Of a DNA stretch of 64,000 nucleotides, positions 45,341-63,902 are shown in pieces. The notes below the pieces were generated by a model, which did not search any database, had not been told where the DNA came from, and saw only the letters and a program-made list of their open reading frames with translations. A program made the translations under genes and the position numbers. Each line of letters begins with the position of its first letter. Position 1 is the stretch's first letter. Where the stretch lies: contig NC_090797.1 of the NCBI RefSeq assembly GCF_040054535.1, forward strand, positions 13,796,501 to 13,860,500, in the 5' to 3' direction. The DNA comes from Antennarius striatus (lineage: Eukaryota > Chordata > Actinopteri > Lophiiformes > Antennariidae).

Positions 45341-45940
45341 CCCCACTCGCTGTTAGCTCTCTGGGTAAAACATTTACGGTGGCATTATATCGCATTAACA
45401 CAATCATACTTTTAAATGCCAAACAGTTTCTGTGCGAAACCTTTTAACTTTTGTTTGGTAGCTGGCTTTGTCAAAACATCAGCGATCATTTGGTCAGTAG
45501 GGCAGTAGTCCAATATAACCTTTCCAGTGGTTACAACACTTCTGATATAATGATATTTTACGTCGATGTGTTTACATCTCTGTCTTTTGACAGGATTCTT
45601 CGCAAGTGCTATTTTACCCTGGTTGTCTTCGTACACAGTTGTTTTGGCATAGTTGTAACTATCCAAATCTTTTAGTAGCTGTTCTATGTAAAGACACTCC
45701 TGTATAGCTGAAGTTACAGCTATGTACTCTGCTTCACAGGTAGAGAGAGCTACTGTCTGTTGTTTTCTCATTTTCCATGAAATAAGTGAACTTCCTTCAC
45801 ATAGACTTGAACAATATCCTGATGTACTACGTCTGTCCATCTCATTTGATGCCCAACTTGCATCACAGTAAACTTTTAGACCAAGTTTTTCAGTTATGTT
45901 CTTTTTGAAGAATAGTCCTTGTTCAGTTGTACCTTTCAGG
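45341..45940 (-). mobile_element. Fragment of a second copia copy with an intact RNase H frame
   Basis: The frame at 45412-45945 reads YCDASWASNEMDRRSTSGYC, STCEAEYIAVTSAIQE, VYEDNQGK and DVLTKP, a near-complete copia RNase H with its acidic residues. Similarity to the main copy stops abruptly near 45938, so the fragment is truncated upstream. Its PPT abuts the shared LTR. From there to 46983 I see no further gene. Confidence 0.88.
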
Positions 45941-47014
45941 TTCATTATATTTAGAAATTCACAAGTAAATATAACATAACCACGTTTCCCACTTTAAACA
46001 AAAAACAGAAAATAAAAAGTTAGCATTGCTTAATTATGTATATACAATCTTATTTTAGCTATCTAATACCAACAGGATGTCATTGACGAAAAAACCCCAC
46101 GATACATCGTTCGTATGTGCTTGCCTCTAAACGTTACTGATTTATTGTATTTATACATTTGTTTTTACATTCCAAACATTTGCAAAGGGATTGGGATGAA
46201 ATGTTGTGAGGAGATGAGCCTCGGGCCAGAGGGGCCCCAGGCAATGAAGGACCCTTCCCCCCAGTATATGAATGGAATGTTATATATGGTTCTGTACTTT
46301 AACATTCCCATAAGTAATGCTTAAATCAGTCTTCTAGGTAATGGTGGAGCTCTGTGTCAGATAAAGTCAACTGGATTTGGAAGAAAAGCTTAAATGTGTT
46401 GCATCTTAGAGGCTTTTTTCAGTTCCAGAACCACTCCACACTCTGGTTTGCAGTGGTTGTTTTGGATCCCCAATGAACTGCACCTACTTGCACCAGCGGA
46501 TGGTGCAACATAGGACAGGATGAAACGCCTCAGGGTAGCTGCACCTGAAGGACAACGGCCATTCGTTTGGAGATAACTATGTACATAGCTTGGCCAGTGA
46601 CGACATCAGGTTTGAGAGAGGGGTAAAAGAAGCTGTCTATGTCAAACTGTGAAAGTCATCACTCAACTGAGATCCACATTATTTGTATGATAGTGCAAAT
46701 GACAAGTTTGTCTGATTTGCTGTTTGATTTGTTGGCGTGATTATATAGAATGACTTCGTTGGGAGAATTTATCTTGGGAACCATTCAACCCCATTAAGGT
46801 ATTATGTGGATCAGAGTCCACCAGATGTATATAGGGGGTAGTCTTGCCTGTATAGTTACAGGTCTTTGAGTTTGATTTTGGATAGGCCTAGATTGACTTA
46901 ATCCCTGCTGAGCTGTTCTACTTTGAATGTAAATTTAATTACTTTAAATGTTCTTTGGTTTTTTCCTTTATCTTTCATTGCAGTGTAGAAAAAATTATTT
47001 GGAGCTGAACATAT

Positions 47015-47173
47015 ATGGATCAGGACACTGATGGAAGGAGAAACAATGTCGGAGAATCACGTTGTCAATGCCATCAGCCCTCCTGCCTCTGTGAGAGAGC
47101 AAGAAGAAGCTACAGCTCAGGTGGACGCAGAGTCTCAGCTGATGTACCGGATAGAGCGTCCTGTCTACAATGA
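47015..47173 (+). other. Upstream ORF overlapping the slc26a5 start
   Basis: An ATG at 47015 opens a 52-codon frame, offset from the main frame, that ends at TGA 47171-47173, well past the main ATG at 47031. It lies in the same exon, so it would be present in every transcript using the acceptor at 46983. Confidence 0.6.
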
Positions 47174-50100
47174 AACGCTCATCAGGTCACGTCTTCTGCA
47201 CCGTAAAGAAAAGTCCAGCTCCCTCAGGCAAAGGCTGGCACAACACTTCCGGTAAGTTGAACCTGGGTTGTTCAACTCAGTATTTCTCAAACCAAACAGT
47301 TAAAAAAAAGAACAAGGTAGTCGGAGACTGCAACATCCCATGACATCCCTGAATTCAGAATTTTACCTCGACCTACACATTTTCGTGCCTCTATTTCAAT
47401 AATGTTAATGCTTGAATTGAAGTATGAAATTGAATTAAAAAAAAGAACAATTATGGTTTTCATTAAATTTGCCAAAGTTGATTAAACTAAAATAAAAACA
47501 GCAAATCACGTGCTTACTGAAACTCAATTTTCTTCTGACTAACAAATGAATGCAGCTATAGTCAACCATTAATGGAAGACCACAGGTTTGGATGTGTTTG
47601 CGCTGAGCAGTTAAACTCATTTAAAACACTTGTTCAGAAAACGTTTTTAATGGAGTTAATGTTTCAGCATTCAGCTGCCAGTCTCTACCACAGTGATGTA
47701 GTGATGGGGCGGTGAAGTCCTTGTCTGAATTGGTCTTTTCTGTAAAAGTCGGTGTGAACATGTTCATTATGTGACTCTAATCAGTGACTTTAACTTCCTC
47801 AGAATAACACGTCCATTTCTCACAGGGATTTTGTTGTATAAGAAAATGTTTACCCATAAATATGGTGCTACATTTATATGTACACAAGTGCTTAGATGGA
47901 TGTCAGGTGACATTTTCAAAAGGAAACATGTTGGATCATATCTGATCTAAACAAGTTTGAATGAGTAGAAGCCACAGAATCAACAAACACCTCTTCTTCT
48001 TCTTCTTTTCCTTTGGGCTTTTCCCTTCAGAGGTCGCCACAGCGAATCAATTGCCTCCATCTAACCCTGTCTTCTGCATCCTCTTCTCTCACACCAACTA
48101 CCTTCATGTCCTCTTTCACTACATCCATAAACCTCTTCTTACACCTCTCTCTCTCTCTCATATGTTTTGGAGGGAGTCATAATCTGCAACTGAGGAGCAA
48201 TAAGATTTGAGTGAAAGTTGTCCTAAAGGGGCTAAAAAAAAATCAGAATTAGTTTACTATTTAATACAAAGTGATTTAAAAGCTGATCAGAAATTAATCC
48301 ATTGATTTCTTTTCACAGGTGTTCATCAGCAAGGGCCAGGGCGGCGGTCTTTAGCTTCCTTCCTATTCTGACTTGGCTGCCGTCCTATCCAGTCAAGCAG
48401 TACCTGTTGTCAGACGTGGTCTCAGGTCTCAGCACCGGCGTCGTGCAGCTCCCCCAAGGTCAGGGCCCAAAGGCTTGTTCATATGCATCCCTGATTACAC
48501 ATACCGTACGTTTTGGGCTCTGTCGTTTCTTCTCTGGAAGAAGGGACACCTACATGTTTGCCTGTTCTGATGAATGAAGCCTACAGGGTCATGTGTTTAG
48601 AGGCTTTCTACAGTAGTAAAGTCATGTGGCTTAAATGTGTGAAAGGCCAGCTGCCGGCGCCTGGGACTCTGCTTTTGGCTTCACACTGAGTCTGTTTTGA
48701 CACGTCTGGGACTCTGAGGTTGTAATGTAACCTTTTTGCTTCTGGGAACATTCAGTTTATTTACACCTGCCCTTGTTCTCTGTCCTGCAGGCCTGGCCTA
48801 TGCTATGCTGGCAGCTGTGCCTCCAGTTTATGGCCTGTACTCCTCGTTCTACCCAGTCCTGCTCTACACCTTCTTCGGCACATCCAGACACATCTCTGTA
48901 GGTGAGAAATAAGAGGTTGTAAATATCCTGCGTCCTGCTGTGTTTGGTGATCGTCTTGAAATGAAACAGCAACGCCTGAAGGATAGCTCACATGTGTTGA
49001 GATTAGTTTTATGAGTTGTTGCGTCAAGTCATTTTGAATTACTTCCAGCTGTTTTATAATAAGAAACTTGTGAAAAGGGTGTAAAAGGTGACACGACAGG
49101 AATGTGATGATGCAATACACACTCACTACAGAAGTTCTGATTGAATAGGTATTTCATGTTATCTGCTCAGTCTGTACAGAGAGAGACTGATGACAACACT
49201 ACACAAACAAAGCATAAACTGTGTCAGAATGAAGGCATAATGTTATACCCCCGGGGTGTCAGTACTTTCACACACCCCTGACTTGATGACTGTACTGTAT
49301 GGGATGTTGTGCTAATCCCTGTGAGCCAGCGCCTTCAACCGATCTAAAGACGGATGTAAAGAAGCAGCGTTGTTCATGCGGTTTGCTGTTGGACCAGTGT
49401 TGAGCAGCAGTGAGCGCTTTGACGTTGGGACTTTTGTGCTAACGTCACCGGGTGTTGTTGATTGGGTCACAGTCACAGAAGCTAACCTTGAATGATCTGA
49501 TAGCTGGGCGTGGCTGTCAACCCTTAACTTTAATTAACACACTTTGTTTTTATTGTTGCCTGTGAGCCCATTGAAGAAGGAAACGGTTTGAATAAGTGAG
49601 TCAACTTTTAATATCCCTGCTGAAATTTTTTCAATGTGCATACTTGGCTAATTTCATTACAGTTTGCTGACTTCAGTGCACATAAAGTTTTACCTGTGGC
49701 CTACACGTCTGTACCGTAGTCAGGAGGGCTAAATCTGCTTTTGATGAAGGAAAATGTGAAAATGAAGTCACTGAGTTTGTACCATTTTTGTCAGATGTTC
49801 TAAGTAAAGTTTTTGTATTCGTAGGAATCCATTGTGGTCTAAAGCAGTGGTTGACATCAGAAGTAGTCAGTCAGTGACCTTTATAATGTTTCAAGTTCCT
49901 CCTTTTGGTCTGTGCCAAGTCCATGGTCAGCTAAAACTGTCCACCAATCCACTGCTGGGGGGTACGTTACTAAAGGGTAGCATCTCCATGATCCCTCTGA
50001 CCGTGTTCCAGACCGGCCCTGGTGGGGGGACGGATCCTTAAAGCTGCAGTACGGGACTTCTTGTGACAACAGAAATCCTCGTGACAGTGTTCTGACGTTT

Positions 50101-51395
50101 TAGACTCCAGCATGTTATTATAAACAAGTCGGTCCTTTAATGATCCCCGAAGCGAAATTACTTTTTTTTACTATCCAAATAGTCACACGTATGACTTCCT
50201 CCCACCTCCAAAAACATGCGCTTTAGGTTAATTGCACATAGTGTGTGAGTTAATTGCACTTAGTGCGTGCGTGGTTGTCTGTCTTTGTGTAGCTCCACGG
50301 TGCACCGGCGTCGTACCCGGAGTGTCCCCCGCCTCACACCCTAAGACAGCTGGGATAGGCTCCAGCTCCCCGTGACCTGCTACGGCGGATACAGCAGTTC
50401 AGAAGATGAATGAATATATACGTATATATATACAGTATATATCTATATATCATGCAGAGCCATATACACACAAACACACACATGCCTGCTGGCATGCTGA
50501 TAATTATTTCCTACAACCTGCTCTGTTTGCCAATGTGTTTTTTTGGTAAACCAGTGTTGACTTTGCTGAGACCCACATCACAACCGGTTTCCTGCAATTG
50601 AAGATTGTCAGGCATTTAAAAATTGCCCGTTGTGTGAGAGTTAGTGCGTGCTTGTCTGCGTCTCTGTGTGTCTCTGCGGTGCACTGGCGTCCCACCCGGA
50701 GTTTCCCCTTGCCTCACGGCCTCAGTCAGCTGGGATAGCCTCCAGCTCCCCGCGACCCGCGTACAGCGGATAAAGCAGTTTTAAAAGCCCAGGAGTATTG
50801 CAGATTATCTTGTGTTTAGTTTAATCAACATTGTGTGAACTTCTTTTGCAATGCTTGAATGCAGTGAGGGTTCTTTTGTGTGGAGGAGTCACACACTTCA
50901 GGTTTAGGATCTGATTTCACTCACGTGATAACCGTCTCCTTGGGTGTCGACTCTAAGCAGTCAGCGCATCTGAAAAAACTAGTACAATAAACTGAAGCTC
51001 AACCTTTTGAAACAACGATCTGATCTGAAGTGACAAACAAGAAGTACGTGACTTCATTTCCTTCGCTGTAACTCTGACCTGATCAGATGTTGCTCTGGAA
51101 AGGATGATCTCTAAATGTCTTGAGGAGACACACACATTCACCACACTGTATAATAGCTAACCTGGATTTAAGTGGGCCAAAGGTGATGTTCACAATACTT
51201 AAATGATGGTGTGTGATGAGATGAATGTGTTTGGTGTTGCTCTTCTGCTTTTCCTGCAATGATTCTTGATATTGAAGAGAGACTGTGTGTCTGGGAAACT
51301 GGTTAGCTTCATGAGTCAGTTCAAAGCTTGTTCTAATCCATTATTATTATTATTATTTCAATATTATTACATTATTATTATTATTATTACTACTA

Positions 51396-51441
<46 letters not shown>

Positions 51442-52705
51442 CCCAACTGGATCAGAGTCACAACAGAACAGCCCAACAAAAACAATAATCCCAGACTGAT
51501 GTTAAAATATTTTAACCTGTTTTTAAGACGAAACCTTTGGTGTGTCCTTAACTCCCTTTAAGATGGGTTCACGGGGGCTGTTGGGTTAAATGATGTCAGA
51601 AATAAAACACCAGTCTCAGTTATTTAAGGTTTTGTTATACCATAACTATTAAAACTCAGGCTTGTCTAATGTTTAAGACTGGATTCTTAAACATTGATTG
51701 TTATTTGAGACCTTTTTGGTTATGAATACACAGTGGACATAGAAAGAGTAGAGCTACAGACACCTGTCAGTTGTATTTCTGTTCTGTTATATATACTGTG
51801 ATAATGTACACCTGCATGTAAATGGACCTGGTAATGTATTTCATGGGTTACATCACATCTGGACCCAAACGCCTTCACCACTGCTGAAGCTGAAGGACAG
51901 GAACAGGTGCTCCCAGTAGCGCAGAACCGTCAGGATCAGACCAGTGGTTCCATGACGCTCTGCAGGTCCAACCTGGAAACATGACGTCATCAGGTCTGAC
52001 ATGAGACTGTTGATCTGCAGGTACTTTTGCAGTGATAAGCCTCATGATTGGGGGCGTTGCAGTGAGGGAGGCCCCCGACTCCATGTTTTTGCTGCCTGTC
52101 AATGGATCCAACACGTATGTGCTCAACGTAGAGGCTCGAGACGCCCGGCGGGTGCAGGTGGCCGTTGTGCTCTCTACACTGGTGGGAATCATTCAGGTCA
52201 GCCTCACAAAAACAATCAGTTCACCTGAAATCCGTTGTTCTCCTGTCTGCATTTCGTGTTTAGTTTTGGTATATTTGGTTAAATCATCACAGTACAGTGA
52301 CAAAACTCTGAATCTCATGTTCAGAAATCACTGTGGACCCAAGTTCTGTTGATACATCCACATCTTGAGTCAATGTTTGCATTTGACACAAAGCCACCTT
52401 GTTCTTTTTGGCCCTTACTGTTTCATGCTGCCTTATTTCTTCATGCTTCTTTCAGTTTCTCTTAGGTCTTCTCAGGTTTGGTTTTGTAGCGATCTACCTC
52501 ACTGAGCCTTTGGTGCGAGGCTTCACCACAGCAGCAGCGGTGCATGTGGTCGTCTCTCAGCTGAAGTACCTGCTGGGGGTGAAAACACAGCGCTTCAGTG
52601 GACCTCTTGCTGTTATTTATGTGAGTTTTCTCACAAGTATGTGTTACCATCTTTTAAAAAAAAATCAAAAAATTGTAAAAAAAATAAAAATAAATAAATA
52701 ATTGT

Positions 52706-52742
<37 letters not shown>

Positions 52743-55700
52743 CTGTAATTCTTTTCTCACATTTTCATTCCTTCGTTTGAAAATGAATCCAAGCTGACTC
52801 ACTGATGTCACAAATAAGGAAATGAAATCTAAGAAATGCACGTCTAATCACAGAATTAAAGAACCTCTATTCTCATGTTATTCCTACTACACTGTTTCTC
52901 GTTTCCCAGAGTGCTAAGGCTGTGCTCAGTGACATCGCCAACACCAACGTAGCCACTTTCATTGTGGGCCTTCTGAGCATCGTCTTCTTGTACGGGATCA
53001 AGGTCCTCAATGAGCGCCTGAAGAAGAAACTGTCCATTCCCATTCCTGGGGAGATCTTTGTGGTCATCGTGTCAACCGGCGTCTCCTACGGCATGTCGTT
53101 AGCCAGCGGCTATGAGGTGGACGTGGTCGGGAAGATACCAACAGGGTAGGTCGATCCATTCTCATTTTCTTAATGTGGTCCAGATGTTGTATTTTAAATA
53201 TTCAGGATGTACAATGTGTGATATCCTCTGTCCTCAGGCTTCTGCCTCCCACCATCCCACAGTTCTCCTTGTCACCCATACTGGTCACAGATGCCTTCGC
53301 CATCGCCATCGTCGGGTTCTCAATGGGAATCTCACTCGCTAAGATCTTTGCCCTTAAGTATGGCTACAAGGTGGACGGTAACCAGGTGAGTCTGAAAATA
53401 TGAAGCTCTTCAGCCGAGCAGGTTAACCTCACATCACGATCGTTCACTTTAAATCAATGGTTAATGTCTGATGTCTCTGAATCAACAGTAACTACAGTGA
53501 CTGTGCTGTACATCCTGTACTTTCCTCTACTTCCTGTTTTGTGGTGTTACACGTCACAGAGGTTACTCATGCAACAAACATTTCTTGATCTATTTGACCT
53601 TTAAACTTTTGATGAACATTACACTTTTTTACTTCCTTACTCTGTGACACTCCTTGAAATAATAGTTACAAATTACTTCAAGGTGCCCAAAGCAAATGTC
53701 CACCTAAAAACAGATTTTGACGAGGAAGTATCGATGAGGTTTTCTTCACTTTCTTGCATAAAAACAAAGTTCTATCATTCCAGCGGTGATGAAGGAATGA
53801 GTGAAGTCCTGATGTTTGGTGAACCAACATCTGAGCACCAATGCTTGTGTTTCAGGAGCTTCTCGCCCTTGGCCTGTGTAACTTCATCAGCTCTTTCTTC
53901 CAAACATTTGCCATCACGTGTTCCATGTCAAGGAGCCTGGTGCAGGAGAGCACTGGTGGAAAAACACAGGTAAACACACTTGTGATTACACAAGCAGGAG
54001 CTGACAGAAGCTCCGCCCACCCTGAGACCAGCAGGAAGAAGACAAGAGTGATACGAACAAATAGGAAAAACAAAGAAATCATTGATACTGATAAATCCTG
54101 ACAGAGAGTTCAGTTGATCACTGAGAAATGTGTCATCACGGTGTCGTCACGACGACGTGGCGTTACGCTGACACCACAGCGTTACAGCTAGACTACCTGG
54201 ATCAGTCGGTTACACTTTGTAGGACGGTTCTCTGAGTGAGAGTTCACGCTGATGCCATTAACGCCGGATCTGTGTTCAGATTGCAGGACTGCTGTCGTCT
54301 CTGGTGGTGCTGCTGGTCGTGGTGGCCATCGGCTTTCTCTTCCAGCCGCTCCCTCAGGTGGGTGGAGGTGATGAAGCAGAGCCTTCGACTTCCTGTCTGC
54401 CCGTTCTCCATCACAACACCAGAGAAGTCAACTTTCTCTAATTTCTCCGTTCTGCTCTGTGTCCCAGACGGCGCTGGCTGCCATCATCATGGTGAACCTC
54501 TTGGGGATGTTCAAACAGTTCAGAGACATTCCTTCACTGTGGAGGACCAGCAAGATCGAACTGGTCAGTCTGTTAAATTAATTCTAACACTACAGGGGTC
54601 AGAGATCATCATGAAGCGGCACACTGAAGGCCTGGAGCTGAACCAGGTCCTGTTCTGCACTTTGACCCCTGGGATTGTTTTTTGATCGGTCTTCATCTGA
54701 ATCGGTGCTGATTGTAGTGAACTTCTGTTGTGTGGTTGTGAAGCTGGGCGTGAATTCGTAGTTCTTTGATGGTTCATGTGATTAAACAATAGATGATTGT
54801 TGGATTACATGTCGCTTCTCTTCCATCACTGACAGAACGTTACTTTTACGATTGTCTGGAACAGAGGACGTAGTTTTTTTGCGTCCGTGATCAAAATAGT
54901 TTCCTTTGTCTGTCTCAGGCCATCTGGCTGGTCGCCTTCGTAGCTTCTGTGCTGCTGGGTCTGGATTACGGGCTGCTGGTGGCCATGGCATTCGCCATTT
55001 TGACAGTCATCTACAGAACGCAGAGGTATAACTGACAGGAAGTGTGTTTATTTGCTCGGATCACATATTTTGGTATTTGGTTTGGATAAAGATAATGTTA
55101 CAGAAGTCATATCACAAGTAGGAATTTTCCATTTTGTTGCACATTTTCTGCAAATTTGATGAATGAAAAAGGACCTCATAGAAAATCAGAATTCTTATGG
55201 TATTTTGAATTCTCACTGGAGTGCTGAGAAGCTTTTATCAAACGATGACGCGGGTGGATCGTCTGATTATAAATCTGATTAGCTTTTATCTCCTGTTGTT
55301 GCGGAAGTCATTCAACAGTTGACATCATTAAAAAATGCATTCTCTCGCTCATTCCCTTCCATAATATAGCAGTTAAGACACCCAAATAAACTGTTGGGTG
55401 TAATATGAAACAAAGGTTTTTTTTATGATCAAATGGAAATAAAACAGGATGCACATGTTTGGTTTGTGTTTAAACTTCTTTCCTGGTTGTCCAGCCCAAA
55501 AAGTTCCATCCTGGGCCACGTTCCTAATACGGGGCTCTACTTTGATGTGGAGGAGTATGAAGAGGTGAGTGTGTTTGAAAACCTTAGAGTCTGAACACAA
55601 AGACGTCGAGTCTGTGGGTCTGAGTCCTGTTGCTGCTTCTGTTCCAGGCGCACGAATACGATGGAATCAGGATCTTCTACTCCAACTCGTCGATCTACTT

Positions 55701-57389
55701 TGCTAACAGTGACATATATGTGAATGCCCTCAAGGAGAAGGTAATGTCAGCCTGTGTTTGCTTTAAGTGCTGTATTGTATTTGTTGTGATCAGTCCTTTA
55801 TTAATTCCAATTAATCAATCAATCGATTGATCAACTTCTATTTTTATAGCAGCCGTGACCTGTGACCCGGATGTGGATAAACGGCTGAAGACGATTACTG
55901 ATTGTCTCGTCTTTAAGAATTTGAATGAATGATGATCATTTAGATCAGAGTTGGTTAAAAATGCCTGTTTGATGGTTACCTTAGCAACAAGACTACAAAC
56001 CTGTTTTTGTTCAGGTTTATTACAGAAAAGCCTGATCTGTTTTCAGAGTCATAAGTCTTTTGACTTAAAGGACAGATAAACCTGCAATTTGTTGTGTAAT
56101 TAATGATTGGCGTTTATAATGTGAACACAGTTCATGAGCTGTGTACCTGCTTGACCCCCCCCCCCTCCCGTGTCCCTGGTGATGTGTTCACAGACCGGAG
56201 TCTACCCCGAAAACTTACAAACGGCCCAGAAAGCCCAGCAGAAGCTGCAGAGGAAGAAAAACAGCAACCAGAAGTCTCCACTGAAGGTTTGGGCCACAGT
56301 GAGTCAGTCAGGTTTCCCAGGGTGCTTCAGGCCTGTGTGTAGTCACCCTGGTTAATAGTGCAAACACACTTGATTTGCTTGCCAGGCTGACGTGTAGCTA
56401 ATGATCGGTTACATAGTTTATCTATAGTGAGCAGTATAATTCATGGGTCATGTGACAGTGAAGTGAGTTCATGACTTCTGTTTCAGTCTGAACAGTCTTG
56501 TTAAAGACTTCATTGTGTGACGCTTTCCAGTATGACGAGCAGGGAGTTACCCACAAAGCTTTGCCCTCCGACCACATGATGCCGGAGCAGAGAAACGGCC
56601 GGCTGGAGGACGGACACAGCTGCTCAGACGCAGAGGAGGAGCAGGGGGAGGAGACCGTCGTCCTGGAAACCCTCTGCCCCGTCCACTCCATCATCCTGGA
56701 CTGGACGTCTGTCTGCTTCATCGACTCGGTCGGAGCCAAAGCCGTCAAACAGGTTCCGTCTCGTTCCTGCAGCAGCGGCGCCGTCGTGACGCTCAGGGTT
56801 TGACCTCGGTTACTTTGTTTCTTCAGGTCATTAAGGAATTCTCAGCTGTGGACGTTCAGGTGGTCGTAGCAGGATGCAGCAGTAAGTTATCCATCTGACT
56901 TCACGTAAAGAAACTTCCTGGAACTCAAAAAATGGAAACACAAAAAATACTTCCTGTTCCTTATTGAACCTGAGTGGGAGGATCAGAGTAGAACCCTTTC
57001 AAAGGAGTGGATCTAGTCTATTTAACCCTGGAAGGTATTTTCTTAAAATACAATTAGTGGATCTTGATGAAAATAATCTGGTTTATTTAGGGGGATGGTG
57101 AGTGGAATCCGATGCAGAAACCATCTGGATCCAACAGATTAAAGGTTTTATATTCCTACAGGTTCAGACCCAGTAGAACTGGGTTATCGTGAGGGTTTCC
57201 ATCTGGTCTCACTGGTGTCTCTGCTTCCATCTCCCAGGAGCTCTGCTGTCTGAGCTGGACACCTTACAGTTCTTCACTGGGGTCGTGACCCCAGAGATGG
57301 TGTTCCCCACCGTTCACGACGCTCTCCTCCGCTGTCAACACTTAAACTCCCAGCGGGCGGCGGCTCATCCCGACAGGTCGACCTGTTGA
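47031..57389 (+). CDS. slc26a5: Prestin (SLC26A5)-type anion exchanger
   Basis: Fish prestin is an electrogenic anion exchanger; the mammalian ortholog is the outer-hair-cell motor. Exons: 47031-47251, 48319-48458, 48791-48901, 52021-52196, 52456-52620, 52910-53145, 53238-53385, 53856-53969, 54280-54357, 54468-54563, 54919-55025, 55495-55564, 55648-55740, 56194-56286, 56531-56752, 56827-56881, 57238-57389, giving 758 residues without a break. Landmarks: [68 protein letters not shown] (anion-site Ser-Arg) and STAS residues [20 protein letters not shown]. Exon 52910-53145 fuses two exons that are separate in slc26a3 A and B. Assignment to A5 over A6 rests on prestin-like sequence and a convergent psmc2 neighbour, as in human. 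Mammalian motor function should not be assumed. Confidence 0.92.
47305..47390 (-). mobile_element. Helitron-like repeat, end fragment (copy 5)
   Basis: AACAAGGTAGTCGGAGACTG then CAACATCCCATGACATCCCTGAA matches the conserved end of the family in reverse orientation. It lies in the intron after the first coding exon of slc26a5. Confidence 0.5.
47990..48140 (+). repeat. Dispersed fish repeat fragment
   Basis: Contains TTTCCCTTCAGAGGTCGCCA-type text and CATCTAACCCTGTCTTCTGC, blocks I recognise as very common in teleost genomes. Class not assigned. Confidence 0.5.
50275..50790 (+). repeat. Two direct copies of one dispersed repeat
   Basis: Near 50300-50400 and 50680-50785 the same blocks recur: GCACCGGCGTCGTACCCGGA / GCACTGGCGTCCCACCCGGA, CAGCTGGGATAG and CTCCAGCTCCCCG. 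They lie within the large slc26a5 intron 48902-52020. Apart from these and a short LINE-like tail near 50130-50170, that intron shows no other feature up to the ATT tract. Confidence 0.55.
51341..51442. repeat. (ATT)n microsatellite
   Basis: Interrupted then perfect ATT units in slc26a5 intron sequence. Confidence 0.93.
52709..52737. repeat. (CA)n microsatellite
   Basis: About 14 CA units in an intron of slc26a5. Confidence 0.93.
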
Positions 57390-57918
57390 GGGGAACCGAG
57401 GAGGTCCCACCCGCTCCTGTCGGCTCCAGCATCAAGGGGAGATGAACTTTAGCGCAGCTGACTATCTGTGACACTGGAGCTGAGAGCAGCGACACCAACG
57501 ACTGAAGCTTTCTTCCAAACCACATTCCCTCAGATTGTCTTAGCGGATCGCTGCAATTTCTAAATCACTTGTTTCAAAATTATGAATGCTGTACTGGTAC
57601 GTTGAGAGTCCAACTAGTGTAGGAACTGGTGTGGAGTGTTGAGGCTGCTGGTCGTCATTTATTGTTACTGAACAGTCGTGTCTTTAAGGATTATTTCTAG
57701 GTGTTTTCATGTGATTGTGTATTTAAACAAAAGCACTATCGTTGATCAATATATGCAGTATTGTATTTGGATTGCTGTAATATTGTATATTCTCTTGTGC
57801 ACATTTAGGAACCAGTGTTTATTTTTTGATGTCTGAAGTTTTAGTTTTGTTTCTGTAACCACAGGAGGCCTTTAGGAAATTTTGCACCATTCAACAAAAC
57901 AGTGAGTCTCAACTCTGG

Positions 57919-57931
57919 AATAAACTTTATT
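57919..57931. terminator. Face-to-face poly(A) signals of slc26a5 and psmc2
   Basis: The palindromic AATAAACTTTATT gives AATAAA for slc26a5 on the plus strand (57919-57924) and AATAAA for psmc2 on the minus strand (57926-57931), one base apart. Distances from the stops are about 530 and 95 bases. It is the only canonical signal I see between the two stop codons on either strand, so the 3' UTRs probably overlap. Confidence 0.7.
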
Positions 57932-58025
57932 TTTATGGAACAACGATACCAGTTGGATACGACTCCTCTGCTGGCTTTGACAGTAAAATGCCAGCTCACA
58001 CACACACACACCAACACACACACAC

Positions 58026-63902
<5,877 letters not shown>

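Noticed and set aside
40567..45945. Endogenous retrovirus
   Set aside because: Integrase precedes reverse transcriptase, the protease/gag are copia-type and no envelope frame is present, so it is Ty1/copia rather than a vertebrate retrovirus.
47031..57389. Assigning the plus-strand SLC26 gene to SLC26A6
   Set aside because: Similarity to A6 exists, but the sequence blocks and the convergent psmc2 neighbour fit prestin. Phylogeny would settle it.
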